Shown here piece by piece: positions 8,899 through 16,960 of a DNA stretch of 64,000 nucleotides. The number at the start of each line of letters is the position of its first letter. The first letter of the stretch is position 1. The notes beneath the pieces are model-generated. The model was not told the origin of the DNA. It saw only the letters and a program-made list of their open reading frames with translations, and searched no databases. The position numbers and the translations under genes were made by a program. This DNA is from Taibaiella soli (GTDB lineage: Bacteria; Bacteroidota; Bacteroidia; Chitinophagales; Chitinophagaceae): the NCBI RefSeq assembly GCF_003236175.1, contig NZ_QKTW01000002.1:106964-170963 (forward strand), written 5' to 3'.

Positions 8899-9534
8899 CT
8901 AGGGGTGTTTATAGTACCCCCTGTGCTCAATTTCCTGGACCACGGCCTCAATGTCTTTATCACGATCGTAAGGATCGTACTCACGTTTGAGATTATTGGA
9001 GAAGAGTAGGGCGACAGACTGCCAGATAACCGCCGAGAAGCCGCCTTTCAGTTCTTTGATGATGCTGAAACAGTTTTTCCCGGTTTGCCGGTCGATGAGT
9101 TTTACCAGAATCTGGCCTTGTGTAATAGTAAGATCTTCTAGCTCGCCTTTAAAGCGTTTATTTAACTCTTTTTCCACGGATTTTAAGTATTCCTTCCGAG
9201 CCGCTTTATCAGGAAGCGCAGCGAGTTTTACGTCTACATCTTTCAGCACTTCAGCTGCAATCACCGCATACGGATATACTTTATATACATTGTAATGTAA
9301 ACGATCCCATTCCGCCCGGCGGCGTGCAAGATGACGCGGCATCCGGTCCGTTTTGGTAAATTCCGGTAAAAAAACCATCGCTAAAGTATCGCCTTCCGCA
9401 GTCACAACTCCGCCTACACGAATAGTATCATTTCCATGTGGCACCGGTTCATTTGCATGTGGTGCCTGCGCCTTTACGGGAATGGTGGAGATTAATGAAA
9501 AACAAAATAATATGGCGGCCAGGCGCAAAAACAT
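8899..9534 (-). CDS. DUF4294 domain-containing exported protein
   Basis: A 211-residue protein with a clear Sec signal peptide (MFLRLAAILFCFSLI, cut near VKAQ). The mature part contains RRAEWDRLHYNVYKVYPYA and RLIDRQTG-like segments (KLIDRQTGKNCFSIIKELKG) that mark DUF4294, a family of Bacteroidota with unknown function. The protein is basic and has a single mature Cys. It is divergent from the lipoprotein gene at 9748 and follows bshB1's intergenic region on the same strand, with 166 bases between. Confidence 0.85.
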   Translation of the reverse strand: MFLRLAAILFCFSLISTIPVKAQAPHANEPVPHGNDTIRVGGVVTAEGDTLAMVFLPEFTKTDRMPRHLARRRAEWDRLHYNVYKVYPYAVIAAEVLKDVDVKLAALPDKAARKEYLKSVEKELNKRFKGELEDLTITQGQILVKLIDRQTGKNCFSIIKELKGGFSAVIWQSVALLFSNNLKREYDPYDRDKDIEAVVQEIEHRGYYKHP

Positions 9535-9747
9535 AAGTACTGTAAATCTCTGCTTTTTATTTGTATTTTTAATATGATAGCAAGGGTCTATCTTTTCTAA
9601 TTTATCATTTTTTTCGGAGATAGTAACCCGCTAATCGTGCTAACTTTGCAAAAATTTAAGAAACAGGGCACAATTATTATGTCATAATAATTAAACGTTC
9701 TGATAACAGAAGTTTCTTAAAAACCGAACCTGCATAAAAACTAAGAG

Positions 9748-10092
9748 ATGAAAAAGAGTTTTTTAGCACTGCTGTTTGCACCTTTTTTGCTGACAGCCTG
9801 CTCAGATAAGCAAAAGGAATTGTCGGAAACGGAGGTAAAAGCAAAAGTAGATTCCCTGGTAGGGGTTAAAATGGAAGAATTGAACCGTCAATCTATGGAA
9901 GACCTCGACCGTCGCCTGTCGATTGAGGTAAAAGCTAAGGCCGATTCTATCTTAGCCGCCAGAATGAACCGTGTGCCGGTCGATACCAGTGCTAAAGCAT
10001 TGACTACCGTCACCACGACTACTACAACAGTTTCGGACAGTGGTACGCATACGAAAGTAGAGAAGAAGATAATTCCGAATAAGGAGCCGTGA
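9748..10092 (+). CDS. Small lipoprotein with coiled-coil
   Basis: A 114-residue protein with a lipobox (LLTAC, Cys18) after MKKSFLALLFAPF. The mature part has a charged heptad-like segment (about residues 25-70; KAKVDSLVGVKMEELN) and ends in a Thr-rich tract (TTVTTTTTTVSD) and Lys-rich tail. This suggests a short surface or periplasmic coiled-coil on a flexible anchor. Family not recognised. A TAACTTTG -7 box lies at 9641-9648. Its stop overlaps the GTG start of the next gene, so the two are translationally coupled. Confidence 0.7.
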   Translation: MKKSFLALLFAPFLLTACSDKQKELSETEVKAKVDSLVGVKMEELNRQSMEDLDRRLSIEVKAKADSILAARMNRVPVDTSAKALTTVTTTTTTVSDSGTHTKVEKKIIPNKEP

Positions 10093-10493
10093 GTAATAAA
10101 GCATCATCGCCGGTAATATTGTTTGATGGCGTTTGTAATCTTTGTAACAGTACGGTACAATTTATCATTCGGCACGATAAAAAACACCGGTTTCGTTTCG
10201 CAGCATTACAGTCGGCTTACGGGCAGCGGCTCGTAGAAAAGTTCGCCGTTAGCGGCGATTCCGTTGTGTTGTATCAGGACGGAAAAATTTATCAGCGTTC
10301 ATCTGCAGTATTAAAAATTGCACCGCAAATTAGTGGTGCGTACTGGTTGTTGTGTATCGGGTATATATTGCCGCGTTTTTTGCGTGATGCTATATATGAT
10401 TTGGTTGCGCGTAACCGTTATAGATGGTTCGGGAAACAAGATAGCTGCATGATGCCAACGAAAGAACTGCAGTCATTGTTTCTTTCTGACTGA
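10089..10493 (+). CDS. DCC family thiol-disulfide oxidoreductase-like protein (DUF393)
   Basis: A 134-residue protein starting at GTG that overlaps the upstream stop by four bases. It carries the family signature FDGVCNLCN (CxxC within DGxCxxC) near residue 13, then FRFAALQS, and a hydrophobic central segment. DCC proteins have a thioredoxin-like fold and are thought to act in thiol redox reactions, but substrates are unknown. The C-terminal RYRWFGKQDSC is also typical. No signal peptide, so it is likely cytosolic or membrane-associated. Confidence 0.85.
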   Translation: MSNKASSPVILFDGVCNLCNSTVQFIIRHDKKHRFRFAALQSAYGQRLVEKFAVSGDSVVLYQDGKIYQRSSAVLKIAPQISGAYWLLCIGYILPRFLRDAIYDLVARNRYRWFGKQDSCMMPTKELQSLFLSD

Positions 10494-10535
10494 TTTTTAC
10501 CATTATATTAAAACCAGGATTTCTAAATTTAGGAC

Positions 10536-11999
10536 ATGAATAAATTAAGAATAGTCGTAGCTTTTTTGCTTGGATTATGTGTGACCGAAATTGCCAAAGC
10601 TCAGGAAGTGCTATATTCTCCGTATGCAAAGTATGACCAGAAGGGCGGTGATTTCGCGGTGGTCGGAAAAATAAACGGTCTTCTTTATACCTACCGTGCT
10701 TCGTCTGACGGTTTTTATCTTGATGCATTTAATGATTCCATGGGTCGCGTTGCTACGGTGATTCTGGATTTTTTCCCTTCTAAAATAAATGAGACGCGCT
10801 TTGTTGCATACGCCAATAAAATAATGGTGCTGTATCAGGCAGTTGAAACCGGTAAAGTGGTTCAGTATGCAGCTTTACTGGACGATGCCGGACGACTGCT
10901 TAAGAAACCGATTGCGCTGGCAAGCGCTAAAACAGGCTGGCTCGGCCCAACGCGCGATTATTTTTCTTCGGTTGTTTCAGACGATAAAAAATCGATCATG
11001 ATTTATTCTGCTTCCGATAAAGGCAGCGATCTTACGTTTGACGGAACCATCATCGATGATGAATTGAATATTGTGCAGAAACAACATGCCGCTTATCATG
11101 GCGATAATAGCGTGGTACACGGCGAAGCAATTCTTGGAAACGATAAGACTTTTTATGTGCCAGTATTTACCACTACCGGCTCCAAAAATTTCGCGGACCA
11201 GCTTTGGTTATTGGCTTTGCCAGTAGGTGCCAACAAATTCAATCCGACTGAATTTCCGCTTGATAATATGTTCGCTGCAAGTTCATACATGCGCATGGAC
11301 AACGTAAATAATCGTATTTACATCGGTGGCTTTTATTCTGATAAAAAAGCAGGTAACTATGAAGGCGTGTTGTTTGGTTATTATGATGTGGCCACCCAAA
11401 GCATTCAGAACCGCAAAATGATTCAGTTTGATGCACAGCTTCGTGCAGCTACCAGCGATAAAAATAAAAAACGTGCATTCAATGATTTTGTCGTGCGTCA
11501 GCTGATTGTGCGTAATGACGGCGGTTTTGTGCTGATCTCTGAAGATTATTACATGACGATCCGCAATGCAACTTATGCACCGGGCTGGGGGTATTATTCT
11601 ATGTATTACTACGGTCCGTACTCAATGCCTTCGATCCGCGAGTACAATTACAACGATATTATGGCGCTGGCCTATAATGCGGAAGGCACCCGCGAATGGA
11701 GTTCTTTTGTACGCAAAAGTCAGTACTCGCAGGAAGACGGCGGCATGTTCTCTTCTTATGCGTTGCTGAATACCGGCGGTGCAATCGGTTTTTTATACAA
11801 TGATTACAACACCAATCATTCACGTATACAACTGGCTACCATAGATGGTTCCGGACAAGTGAACATGCGGTCAATGGCCGCGGAAGGAAACACAGATCCG
11901 GATTGGTTGCCTAGATCCGGAAAACAAGTTGCGGCGAGAGAAATGGTAATCCCATGTTTCCGCAAAAAACAAATCTGCTTCGCGAAAATTGTATTTTAG
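10536..11999 (+). CDS. Exported protein, probable beta-propeller-like
   Basis: A 487-residue protein with a signal peptide (MNKLRIVVAFLLGLCVTEIA, cut near KAQ). The mature part is built of repeated beta-strand pairs of the type 'NNRIYIGGFYSDKK' and 'DGGFVLISEDYYM', suggesting a secreted propeller. A Tyr/Gly-rich insertion (GWGYYSMYYYGPYSMP) sits about residue 350. The same block order appears in the protein at 56462-58069 (GFYS then a UxLxDGG block then 'ALAYNAEGTREWSS' versus 'VMQINKDGVVDWMT'), so the two are probably paralogues. Function unknown. Confidence 0.65.
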   Translation: MNKLRIVVAFLLGLCVTEIAKAQEVLYSPYAKYDQKGGDFAVVGKINGLLYTYRASSDGFYLDAFNDSMGRVATVILDFFPSKINETRFVAYANKIMVLYQAVETGKVVQYAALLDDAGRLLKKPIALASAKTGWLGPTRDYFSSVVSDDKKSIMIYSASDKGSDLTFDGTIIDDELNIVQKQHAAYHGDNSVVHGEAILGNDKTFYVPVFTTTGSKNFADQLWLLALPVGANKFNPTEFPLDNMFAASSYMRMDNVNNRIYIGGFYSDKKAGNYEGVLFGYYDVATQSIQNRKMIQFDAQLRAATSDKNKKRAFNDFVVRQLIVRNDGGFVLISEDYYMTIRNATYAPGWGYYSMYYYGPYSMPSIREYNYNDIMALAYNAEGTREWSSFVRKSQYSQEDGGMFSSYALLNTGGAIGFLYNDYNTNHSRIQLATIDGSGQVNMRSMAAEGNTDPDWLPRSGKQVAAREMVIPCFRKKQICFAKIVF

Positions 12000-12014
12000 T
12001 CCCAAATTTGGCAC

Positions 12015-12998
12015 GTGCTCCAACTAGTCAGGAACAATAGTCCGTTTACGGTTTTAATCCTTTTTATTTTCACCCTGCTGATCAAAATGCAGGTTCTGTT
12101 ACATCCGGTAGCACCTGTGGCACTGCCCGGTTACTATTTGTATAACCATCTGTTGTCGTTTCTGAATATTTTTCTGGGTAATGGCGCGTTTGCTTACACA
12201 TTGCTTGGGATCATTATGCTTTTCGGGCAGTCATTGTACCTAACAGCAATTACAACAAGACACCGGTTATTTTACAAACCGACATACATCCCGGCGTTCT
12301 GTTATTTACTGGTGACCTCCGTTACGCCTGCCTTCAGCTATTTCAGCAGCGCGATGGTGGTAAGCTGGTTACTGTTGATGGCTATCGATACCATGCTGTT
12401 TTTTCCGCAATCGGTCAACCCGCGTAAATATATTTTTAATGCCGGTTTCTTTTGTGCGCTGGCTGCGTTGTTCCAGTTTTCTGCGATAGCATTCGTTTTG
12501 CTGCTGATTATGGCGTTGATTTTACTGCGCTCGTTTACGTTAGGTGAATGGATGGTTGGCCTGTTGGGTGTTTTTACGCCAATTTATTTATGGGCGGGTA
12601 TTCTTTTTCTAAATGATCAGTTGCCTCAGTTTAAAGATTGGGTGCAAGTGGGTATTTCCCTGCCGAAACAGATCCATAATCCGGTTTATCTGCTGGGCAC
12701 TTTTGCAGCTATGAGCATTCTTATAGCAAGTGGTTTTTATGTGATGCAGGGACAAATGCCAAAATCTACCATAAATGTTCGCCGGAGCTGGGGCGTGATC
12801 ACTTCAGGGTGGATCATCTCGTCGATTGCGGCCGCTTTTACCGGATCGGAGGTCTCTGCCGCATGGCTGATATCCTTGCCAGCAGTGGCTTTGGTCATTG
12901 CGCAGCCAATGTATCTTGAAAAAAGCAAACGGTTTAGTAATTTTATCTTTTATTTTTCCCTGCTGATGGTGTTTTTTTGCCAGATAGCTATCAAATAA
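12015..12998 (+). CDS. Polytopic membrane protein (possibly DUF6427)
   Basis: A 327-residue integral membrane protein from a GTG start 15 bases after the previous stop. About ten hydrophobic segments can be counted, with short polar loops such as TTRHRLFYKP and RSFTLGEWM. Size, topology and the N-terminal 'NNSPFTVLILFIF' resemble the DUF6427 family of Bacteroidota, which has no known function; that family assignment is from memory and moderate. It ends 16 bases before purQ, suggesting co-transcription. Confidence 0.6.
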   Translation: MLQLVRNNSPFTVLILFIFTLLIKMQVLLHPVAPVALPGYYLYNHLLSFLNIFLGNGAFAYTLLGIIMLFGQSLYLTAITTRHRLFYKPTYIPAFCYLLVTSVTPAFSYFSSAMVVSWLLLMAIDTMLFFPQSVNPRKYIFNAGFFCALAALFQFSAIAFVLLLIMALILLRSFTLGEWMVGLLGVFTPIYLWAGILFLNDQLPQFKDWVQVGISLPKQIHNPVYLLGTFAAMSILIASGFYVMQGQMPKSTINVRRSWGVITSGWIISSIAAAFTGSEVSAAWLISLPAVALVIAQPMYLEKSKRFSNFIFYFSLLMVFFCQIAIK

Positions 12999-13014
12999 AT
13001 AATCTTTTTTTATA

Positions 13015-13707
13015 ATGAAATTCGGAGTTATTGTTTTTCCCGGTTCGAATTGCGACCGCGACATGATGCATGCATTACAGGATGATTTACAACAAGAAGT
13101 AGTACCGCTTTGGCACAAAGACCGTGATCTGAGCATGTTCTCTACAAATGACTGTATTGTACTGCCGGGCGGTTTCTCTTACGGGGATTACCTGCGTTGT
13201 GGTGCACTGGCTCGTTTCAGTCCAATGATGGAGCAAGTGATCAATTTTGCCAACAATGGTGGTAAAGTACTGGGTGTATGTAACGGATTCCAGATTTTGT
13301 GTGAATCAGGTTTGTTGCCAGGTGTATTGCTACAGAATGATCATCAGAAATTCGTTTGTAAAAACGTGTTTATCAAAAGTGAAAACAACCAGAATGTTGT
13401 AGGTCGCGCTGTAGGTGATCAAATCCTGAAAATACCTGTGGCTCACGGTGAAGGCCGTTACCACGCTGATGCAGCAACTATTGAAACACTGCAGAAAAAT
13501 AACCAGATCGTATTCCGCTACTGCGACGAAAGCGGTCAGGTGCATATTCAGTCTAACCCGAACGGTGCTACTAATAATATTGCTGGTATTTGTAATGCAA
13601 ACCGCAATGTTTTCGGTATGATGCCGCACCCTGAACGTGCTACAAGCGACGCACTGCACAACATTGATGGTCGTGCGATACTGACTGCGTTTACACATAT
13701 GAACTAA
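13015..13707 (+). CDS. purQ: Phosphoribosylformylglycinamidine synthase, glutaminase subunit
   Basis: A 230-residue class I glutamine amidotransferase that supplies ammonia to PurL in the fourth step of purine synthesis. The N-terminus [15 protein letters not shown], the [13 protein letters not shown] block and the nucleophile elbow GVCNGFQ (Cys89) are diagnostic, and the catalytic His/Glu are in MMPHPERA near residue 205. Length fits the split PurS-PurQ-PurL system; purL and purS are not in the window. With guaA this is the second purine amidotransferase here but they are not adjacent. Confidence 0.97.
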   Translation: MKFGVIVFPGSNCDRDMMHALQDDLQQEVVPLWHKDRDLSMFSTNDCIVLPGGFSYGDYLRCGALARFSPMMEQVINFANNGGKVLGVCNGFQILCESGLLPGVLLQNDHQKFVCKNVFIKSENNQNVVGRAVGDQILKIPVAHGEGRYHADAATIETLQKNNQIVFRYCDESGQVHIQSNPNGATNNIAGICNANRNVFGMMPHPERATSDALHNIDGRAILTAFTHMN

Positions 13708-13749
13708 GACCGAAAGGAAATAGTATATTTACCTTTAAACGGTTATAAC

Positions 13750-14205
13750 ATGAAACAGCTTTTGCAGGCCATATTGCTGGCAGGAGCCATGATCGGCCTG
13801 CGCACTGAAGTAAAGGCTCAGGACCCGACTACATGGACTTACGAGGTAAAGAAAAAATCAGCTACAGAATATGATCTGGTTTTTCATCTGCAATTGCAGG
13901 CAGGCTTTCACATCTGGGCTTTGAATCCTGGAGGTGACGGGCTGCAGATCGTGCCGAGTTTTACATTCGATAAAAATGCGAATCTGGAGCTGGTAGGTAA
14001 AGTGCATGAAAACGGCCGACCGACGAGAAGTAAGATGGAGGGCATAGAGGGATCAGTCAATTATTTTTCCGGATCGGTAGATTATATACAGACCGTAAAA
14101 ATGAAGAAGCCGGGAAAAGTCACCGGGAAACATGAGTATCAGGTCTGCAACGACATGATGTGCTTGCCGCCGAAAGACAAAAATTTTGTGTTTGACGTGA
14201 AATAA
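13750..14205 (+). CDS. Free-standing DsbD N-terminal (nDsbD-like) domain protein
   Basis: A 151-residue exported protein with signal peptide (cut near VKAQ). From DPTTWTYEVKKKS to the end it is closely similar to residues 25-150 of the DsbD encoded next (DPTTWSYEVKKET): shared blocks include NPGGDG/DPGGDG, FDKNAN, and the redox Cys pair CNDMMCLPPK versus CDDHMCLPPK. So it looks like a duplicated periplasmic DsbD alpha domain, keeping both cysteines but with no membrane or thioredoxin part. It could act as a soluble electron carrier fed by DsbD; this is inference. Confidence 0.8.
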   Translation: MKQLLQAILLAGAMIGLRTEVKAQDPTTWTYEVKKKSATEYDLVFHLQLQAGFHIWALNPGGDGLQIVPSFTFDKNANLELVGKVHENGRPTRSKMEGIEGSVNYFSGSVDYIQTVKMKKPGKVTGKHEYQVCNDMMCLPPKDKNFVFDVK

Positions 14206-14211
14206 ATTCAG

Positions 14212-14234
14212 AGCCTGCCGGATTCCGGCAGGCT
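14212..14234 (+). terminator. Intrinsic terminator after the nDsbD-like gene
   Basis: AGCCTGCCGG (14212-14221) and CCGGCAGGCT (14225-14234) form a perfect 10-bp stem with a 3-base loop, followed by TT. It separates the gene from dsbD, which should have its own promoter. Confidence 0.75.
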
Positions 14235-14328
14235 TTAAATACCTTAAAAGTTTCTTAAATCCGGTTCAGCGCCCAAACGGAACCGAAGCAACAATCGTTC
14301 TTTACAATAAGAAAAGTTAACTGGAGCA

Positions 14329-16530
14329 ATGTTTAATATGTTGAAGTCAGTAATGCTACTGGCAGTTTTTACACTTTTTAGTTTCGGGCTGCACGCTCAG
14401 ATCATCAAAGACCCGACGACCTGGTCTTACGAAGTAAAAAAGGAGACAGCTGATCATTACGAGCTGATCTTTCATCTGAAGATCAAAGAAGGCTGGCATA
14501 TTTATGCTTTTGATCCCGGCGGTGACGGGTCGCTGCTGCCACCGACATTCAATTTTGACAAGAACGCGAATGTTGTTTTAAAAGGAAAAGTAAAACAACA
14601 CGGTAAACTCATTTCGGAAACCCTTGAGGGTATCGACGGAGTCGTGAATATGTACAAAAATCAGGTAGATTATGTACAGGAAATAACTGCTAAAGCGAAT
14701 ACCAAGATCACAGGTAAGCAGGAATATCAGGTTTGCGATGACCACATGTGTCTTCCGCCGAAAAAGAAAAATTTTACTTTTGAAATAACAGATGCTGTTG
14801 CAGCAACAGAGGCTACAACTACGCCTGCCGCAACGGCTGACACTGCTGTAGTGGCGACTTCGGCTGCAGGAACAGCTACTGTTACAGATACAACTATAAC
14901 TGCTGGTTCAAACGTGGCGACTGCAGCTGTACAGACAAATTCCGGAGCTGCGACTGCAGAAGTAAAAACTGCGGGTGTTGCACCAGATGCAGCAGCTACA
15001 CCGGGTAGTAATTCGCTGGAGGGAAAATCACTCTGGATGATTTTGCTGCTTTGTTTTGTTGGCGGTTTGGCCTCCGTGATTACGCCTTGCGTGTTCTCTA
15101 TGATTCCGGTAACGGTAGGTTTCTTTCTGAAACAAAGTGAGAAAAAAGCAGACGGTGTTCGCAATGCGATTTACTATTCGCTTTCTATTATTATCATCTT
15201 TACGATTATTGGTCTGGTGATTTCGGCATTGCTTGGTAAAAATGCGCCGAACTTTATCGCAACGAACTGGATCGTCAACATTATTTTCTTTGCCATTTTT
15301 GTGATCTTCGGTGCGTCCTTCCTGGGTGCATTTGAACTGACGCTGCCAAGCAGCTGGACTTCCAAAACAGATAGCAAGGCCAATACGAAATCCTTCTCCG
15401 GAATTTTCTTCATGGCGTTGACACTTGTAATCGTATCGTTTTCATGTACCGGTCCGATTGTTGGGTCATTGTTGTTCAGTACTGCTGCCGCTGGTCGTTT
15501 TGTACCTGCGCTGGGCATGCTTGCATTCTCAACTGGTCTGGCATTGCCGTTTGCCGTATTTGCTATCTTCCCTGAATACCTCCAAAAACTGGGTAAATCA
15601 GGTGGCTGGCTGAATGCGGTGAAAGTGGTGTTTGGTTTTATTGAACTGGCTTTAGCATTGAAATTCTTGTCGAACGCGGATCTGGCGAAAGGCTGGCGTT
15701 TGCTCGATCGCGAAATATTCATTGCTTGCTGGTTGGTGATCTTCACCCTGATGACCTTCTATTTGTTAGGTTTTATCAAATTCTCTCATGATAGTGAATT
15801 GCCGAAAAATGTATTTGGTTTGCCGTATCTGAGCGTAACACGTCTGACGTTTGCGATGATTTCCCTCGGTTTTGTATTTTATTTGATGCCTGGTATGTGG
15901 GGCGCACCTTTGAATGGTCTCGGTGCGTTTGTACCGCCAATGGGAACACAGGACTTTGTGATCGGTTCCGGCGGTGGCGGCGGAGAAGGCGGTGGAAGTG
16001 CTTCGGCTCCTGATAATTCAGGTGTGCATCCGGTGAAATATGTACAGGCAATGCGTATCTACGAACCGGAAGTTGTGAAAAAATTCGGTCTGGTTACTTA
16101 CTTTGATTATGATGAAGCACTGGCTGCGTCAAAGAAAACAGGCAAGCCGATCATGCTTGATTTTACGGGTATCAACTGCGTAAACTGTCGTAAGATGGAA
16201 ACGCAGGTTTGGTCTAAACCGGAAGTAATGCAGCGTTTGAAAAATGATTTTATCATCGCGTCTTTGTACTGCGATTATGATAAAGAATTGTTGCCGAAAG
16301 AAGAACGTTACCATTCTAAAGTACTCGATTCGGATGTAGAAACTGTAGGCGATCGCAATGAAGATATTCAGGCAACTAAGTTTGGTTCGAACTCACAGCC
16401 TTATTATTTCTTCGTAGATGAAAATGGTAATAAGCTGGCGGATAACGGCTATGCTTATGATCCGGATGTACAGAAATTTGTTCAGCATCTCGATAATGTA
16501 AAAGCGAAGTTTAAAGCATCACATCCTTAA
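14329..16530 (+). CDS. dsbD: Thiol:disulfide interchange protein DsbD
   Basis: A 733-residue protein that carries electrons from cytosolic thioredoxin to the periplasm. Order of domains: signal peptide (to about 24); N-terminal alpha domain with CDDHMC (about 140-145); a long Ala/Thr linker (about 155-230); eight-helix transporter with the Cys in TPCVFSMIP and SFSCTGPIVG; a Gly-rich linker (GGGGGEGGG); and a C-terminal thioredoxin-like domain with C617-VN-C620. All six redox cysteines are present. The Ala/Thr and Gly linkers are longer than in E. coli DsbD. A strong terminator follows at once. Confidence 0.95.
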   Translation: MFNMLKSVMLLAVFTLFSFGLHAQIIKDPTTWSYEVKKETADHYELIFHLKIKEGWHIYAFDPGGDGSLLPPTFNFDKNANVVLKGKVKQHGKLISETLEGIDGVVNMYKNQVDYVQEITAKANTKITGKQEYQVCDDHMCLPPKKKNFTFEITDAVAATEATTTPAATADTAVVATSAAGTATVTDTTITAGSNVATAAVQTNSGAATAEVKTAGVAPDAAATPGSNSLEGKSLWMILLLCFVGGLASVITPCVFSMIPVTVGFFLKQSEKKADGVRNAIYYSLSIIIIFTIIGLVISALLGKNAPNFIATNWIVNIIFFAIFVIFGASFLGAFELTLPSSWTSKTDSKANTKSFSGIFFMALTLVIVSFSCTGPIVGSLLFSTAAAGRFVPALGMLAFSTGLALPFAVFAIFPEYLQKLGKSGGWLNAVKVVFGFIELALALKFLSNADLAKGWRLLDREIFIACWLVIFTLMTFYLLGFIKFSHDSELPKNVFGLPYLSVTRLTFAMISLGFVFYLMPGMWGAPLNGLGAFVPPMGTQDFVIGSGGGGGEGGGSASAPDNSGVHPVKYVQAMRIYEPEVVKKFGLVTYFDYDEALAASKKTGKPIMLDFTGINCVNCRKMETQVWSKPEVMQRLKNDFIIASLYCDYDKELLPKEERYHSKVLDSDVETVGDRNEDIQATKFGSNSQPYYFFVDENGNKLADNGYAYDPDVQKFVQHLDNVKAKFKASHP

Positions 16531-16533
16531 TAA

Positions 16534-16570
16534 ACAAAGCCATCCAGACGGATGGCTTTGTCGTTTTTTA
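16534..16570 (+). terminator. Intrinsic terminator after dsbD
   Basis: ACAAAGCCATCC (16534-16545) pairs perfectly with GGATGGCTTTGT (16550-16561) across a 4-base loop, followed by a T-run. Confidence 0.92.
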
Positions 16571-16573
16571 CTA

Positions 16574-16725
16574 CTGGCGCGAGAGTTAGCGTAGCGCTCT
16601 CGTGTCTAAACACAATCGCAGTCTCGCGACTGCTTTCATCATGCGCGTGCCTGGTGTTTAAGAACCAGTCCGGAGACTGGGCAGATTTTATAGACACGAG
16701 TCACCCTTCGGAAGACTCGCGCCAG
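16574..16725. repeat. 152-bp multi-hairpin element with 35-bp ends
   Basis: The first 35 bases and the last 35 are inverted relative to each other at their edges: CTGGCGCGAG at the left end matches CTCGCGCCAG at the right, and CTCGTGTCTA matches TAGACACGAG. Each arm also folds on itself (GAGAG/GCTCTC; GAGTC/GACTC). Two further palindromes lie inside (GCAGTC-TCGC-GACTGC; CCAGT-CCGG-AGACTGG). No coding potential. Confidence 0.75.
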
Positions 16726-16764
16726 TGGGGTCCATGGCTCAGCTCTTTTTAAATCCTGGTGCGA

Positions 16765-16797
16765 AATGGTCAGACGACTTTGAGTCGTCCGACCATT
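16765..16797. repeat. Near-perfect palindrome in the gap before the FAD oxidoreductase
   Basis: ATGGTC-GACGACT and AGTCGTC-GACCAT form a 14-bp stem around TTG. Together with the 152-bp element and CACATTCA-type simple repeats (16827-16900) it fills the 430-base gap 16531-16960. A TATCTTTG box lies just before the next gene (about 16915-16923) but no clear -33 element. Confidence 0.6.
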
Positions 16798-16960
16798 ATT
16801 GGCTCGCATTATAAACACATTCTTCATATTGAGCACATTCAACACATTCCTTTATAACCCACATTCATCACATTCCCCACATTCAACCACATTAGCCATT
16901 ATCGCATTCCCACGTTATCTTTGCGGGACGTTTTCAGGATAAATACCTGGCGCAGTATAT

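Noticed and set aside
14727..15746. Antisense open frames opposite dsbD
   Set aside because: They mirror the low-complexity linker and membrane segments of dsbD.
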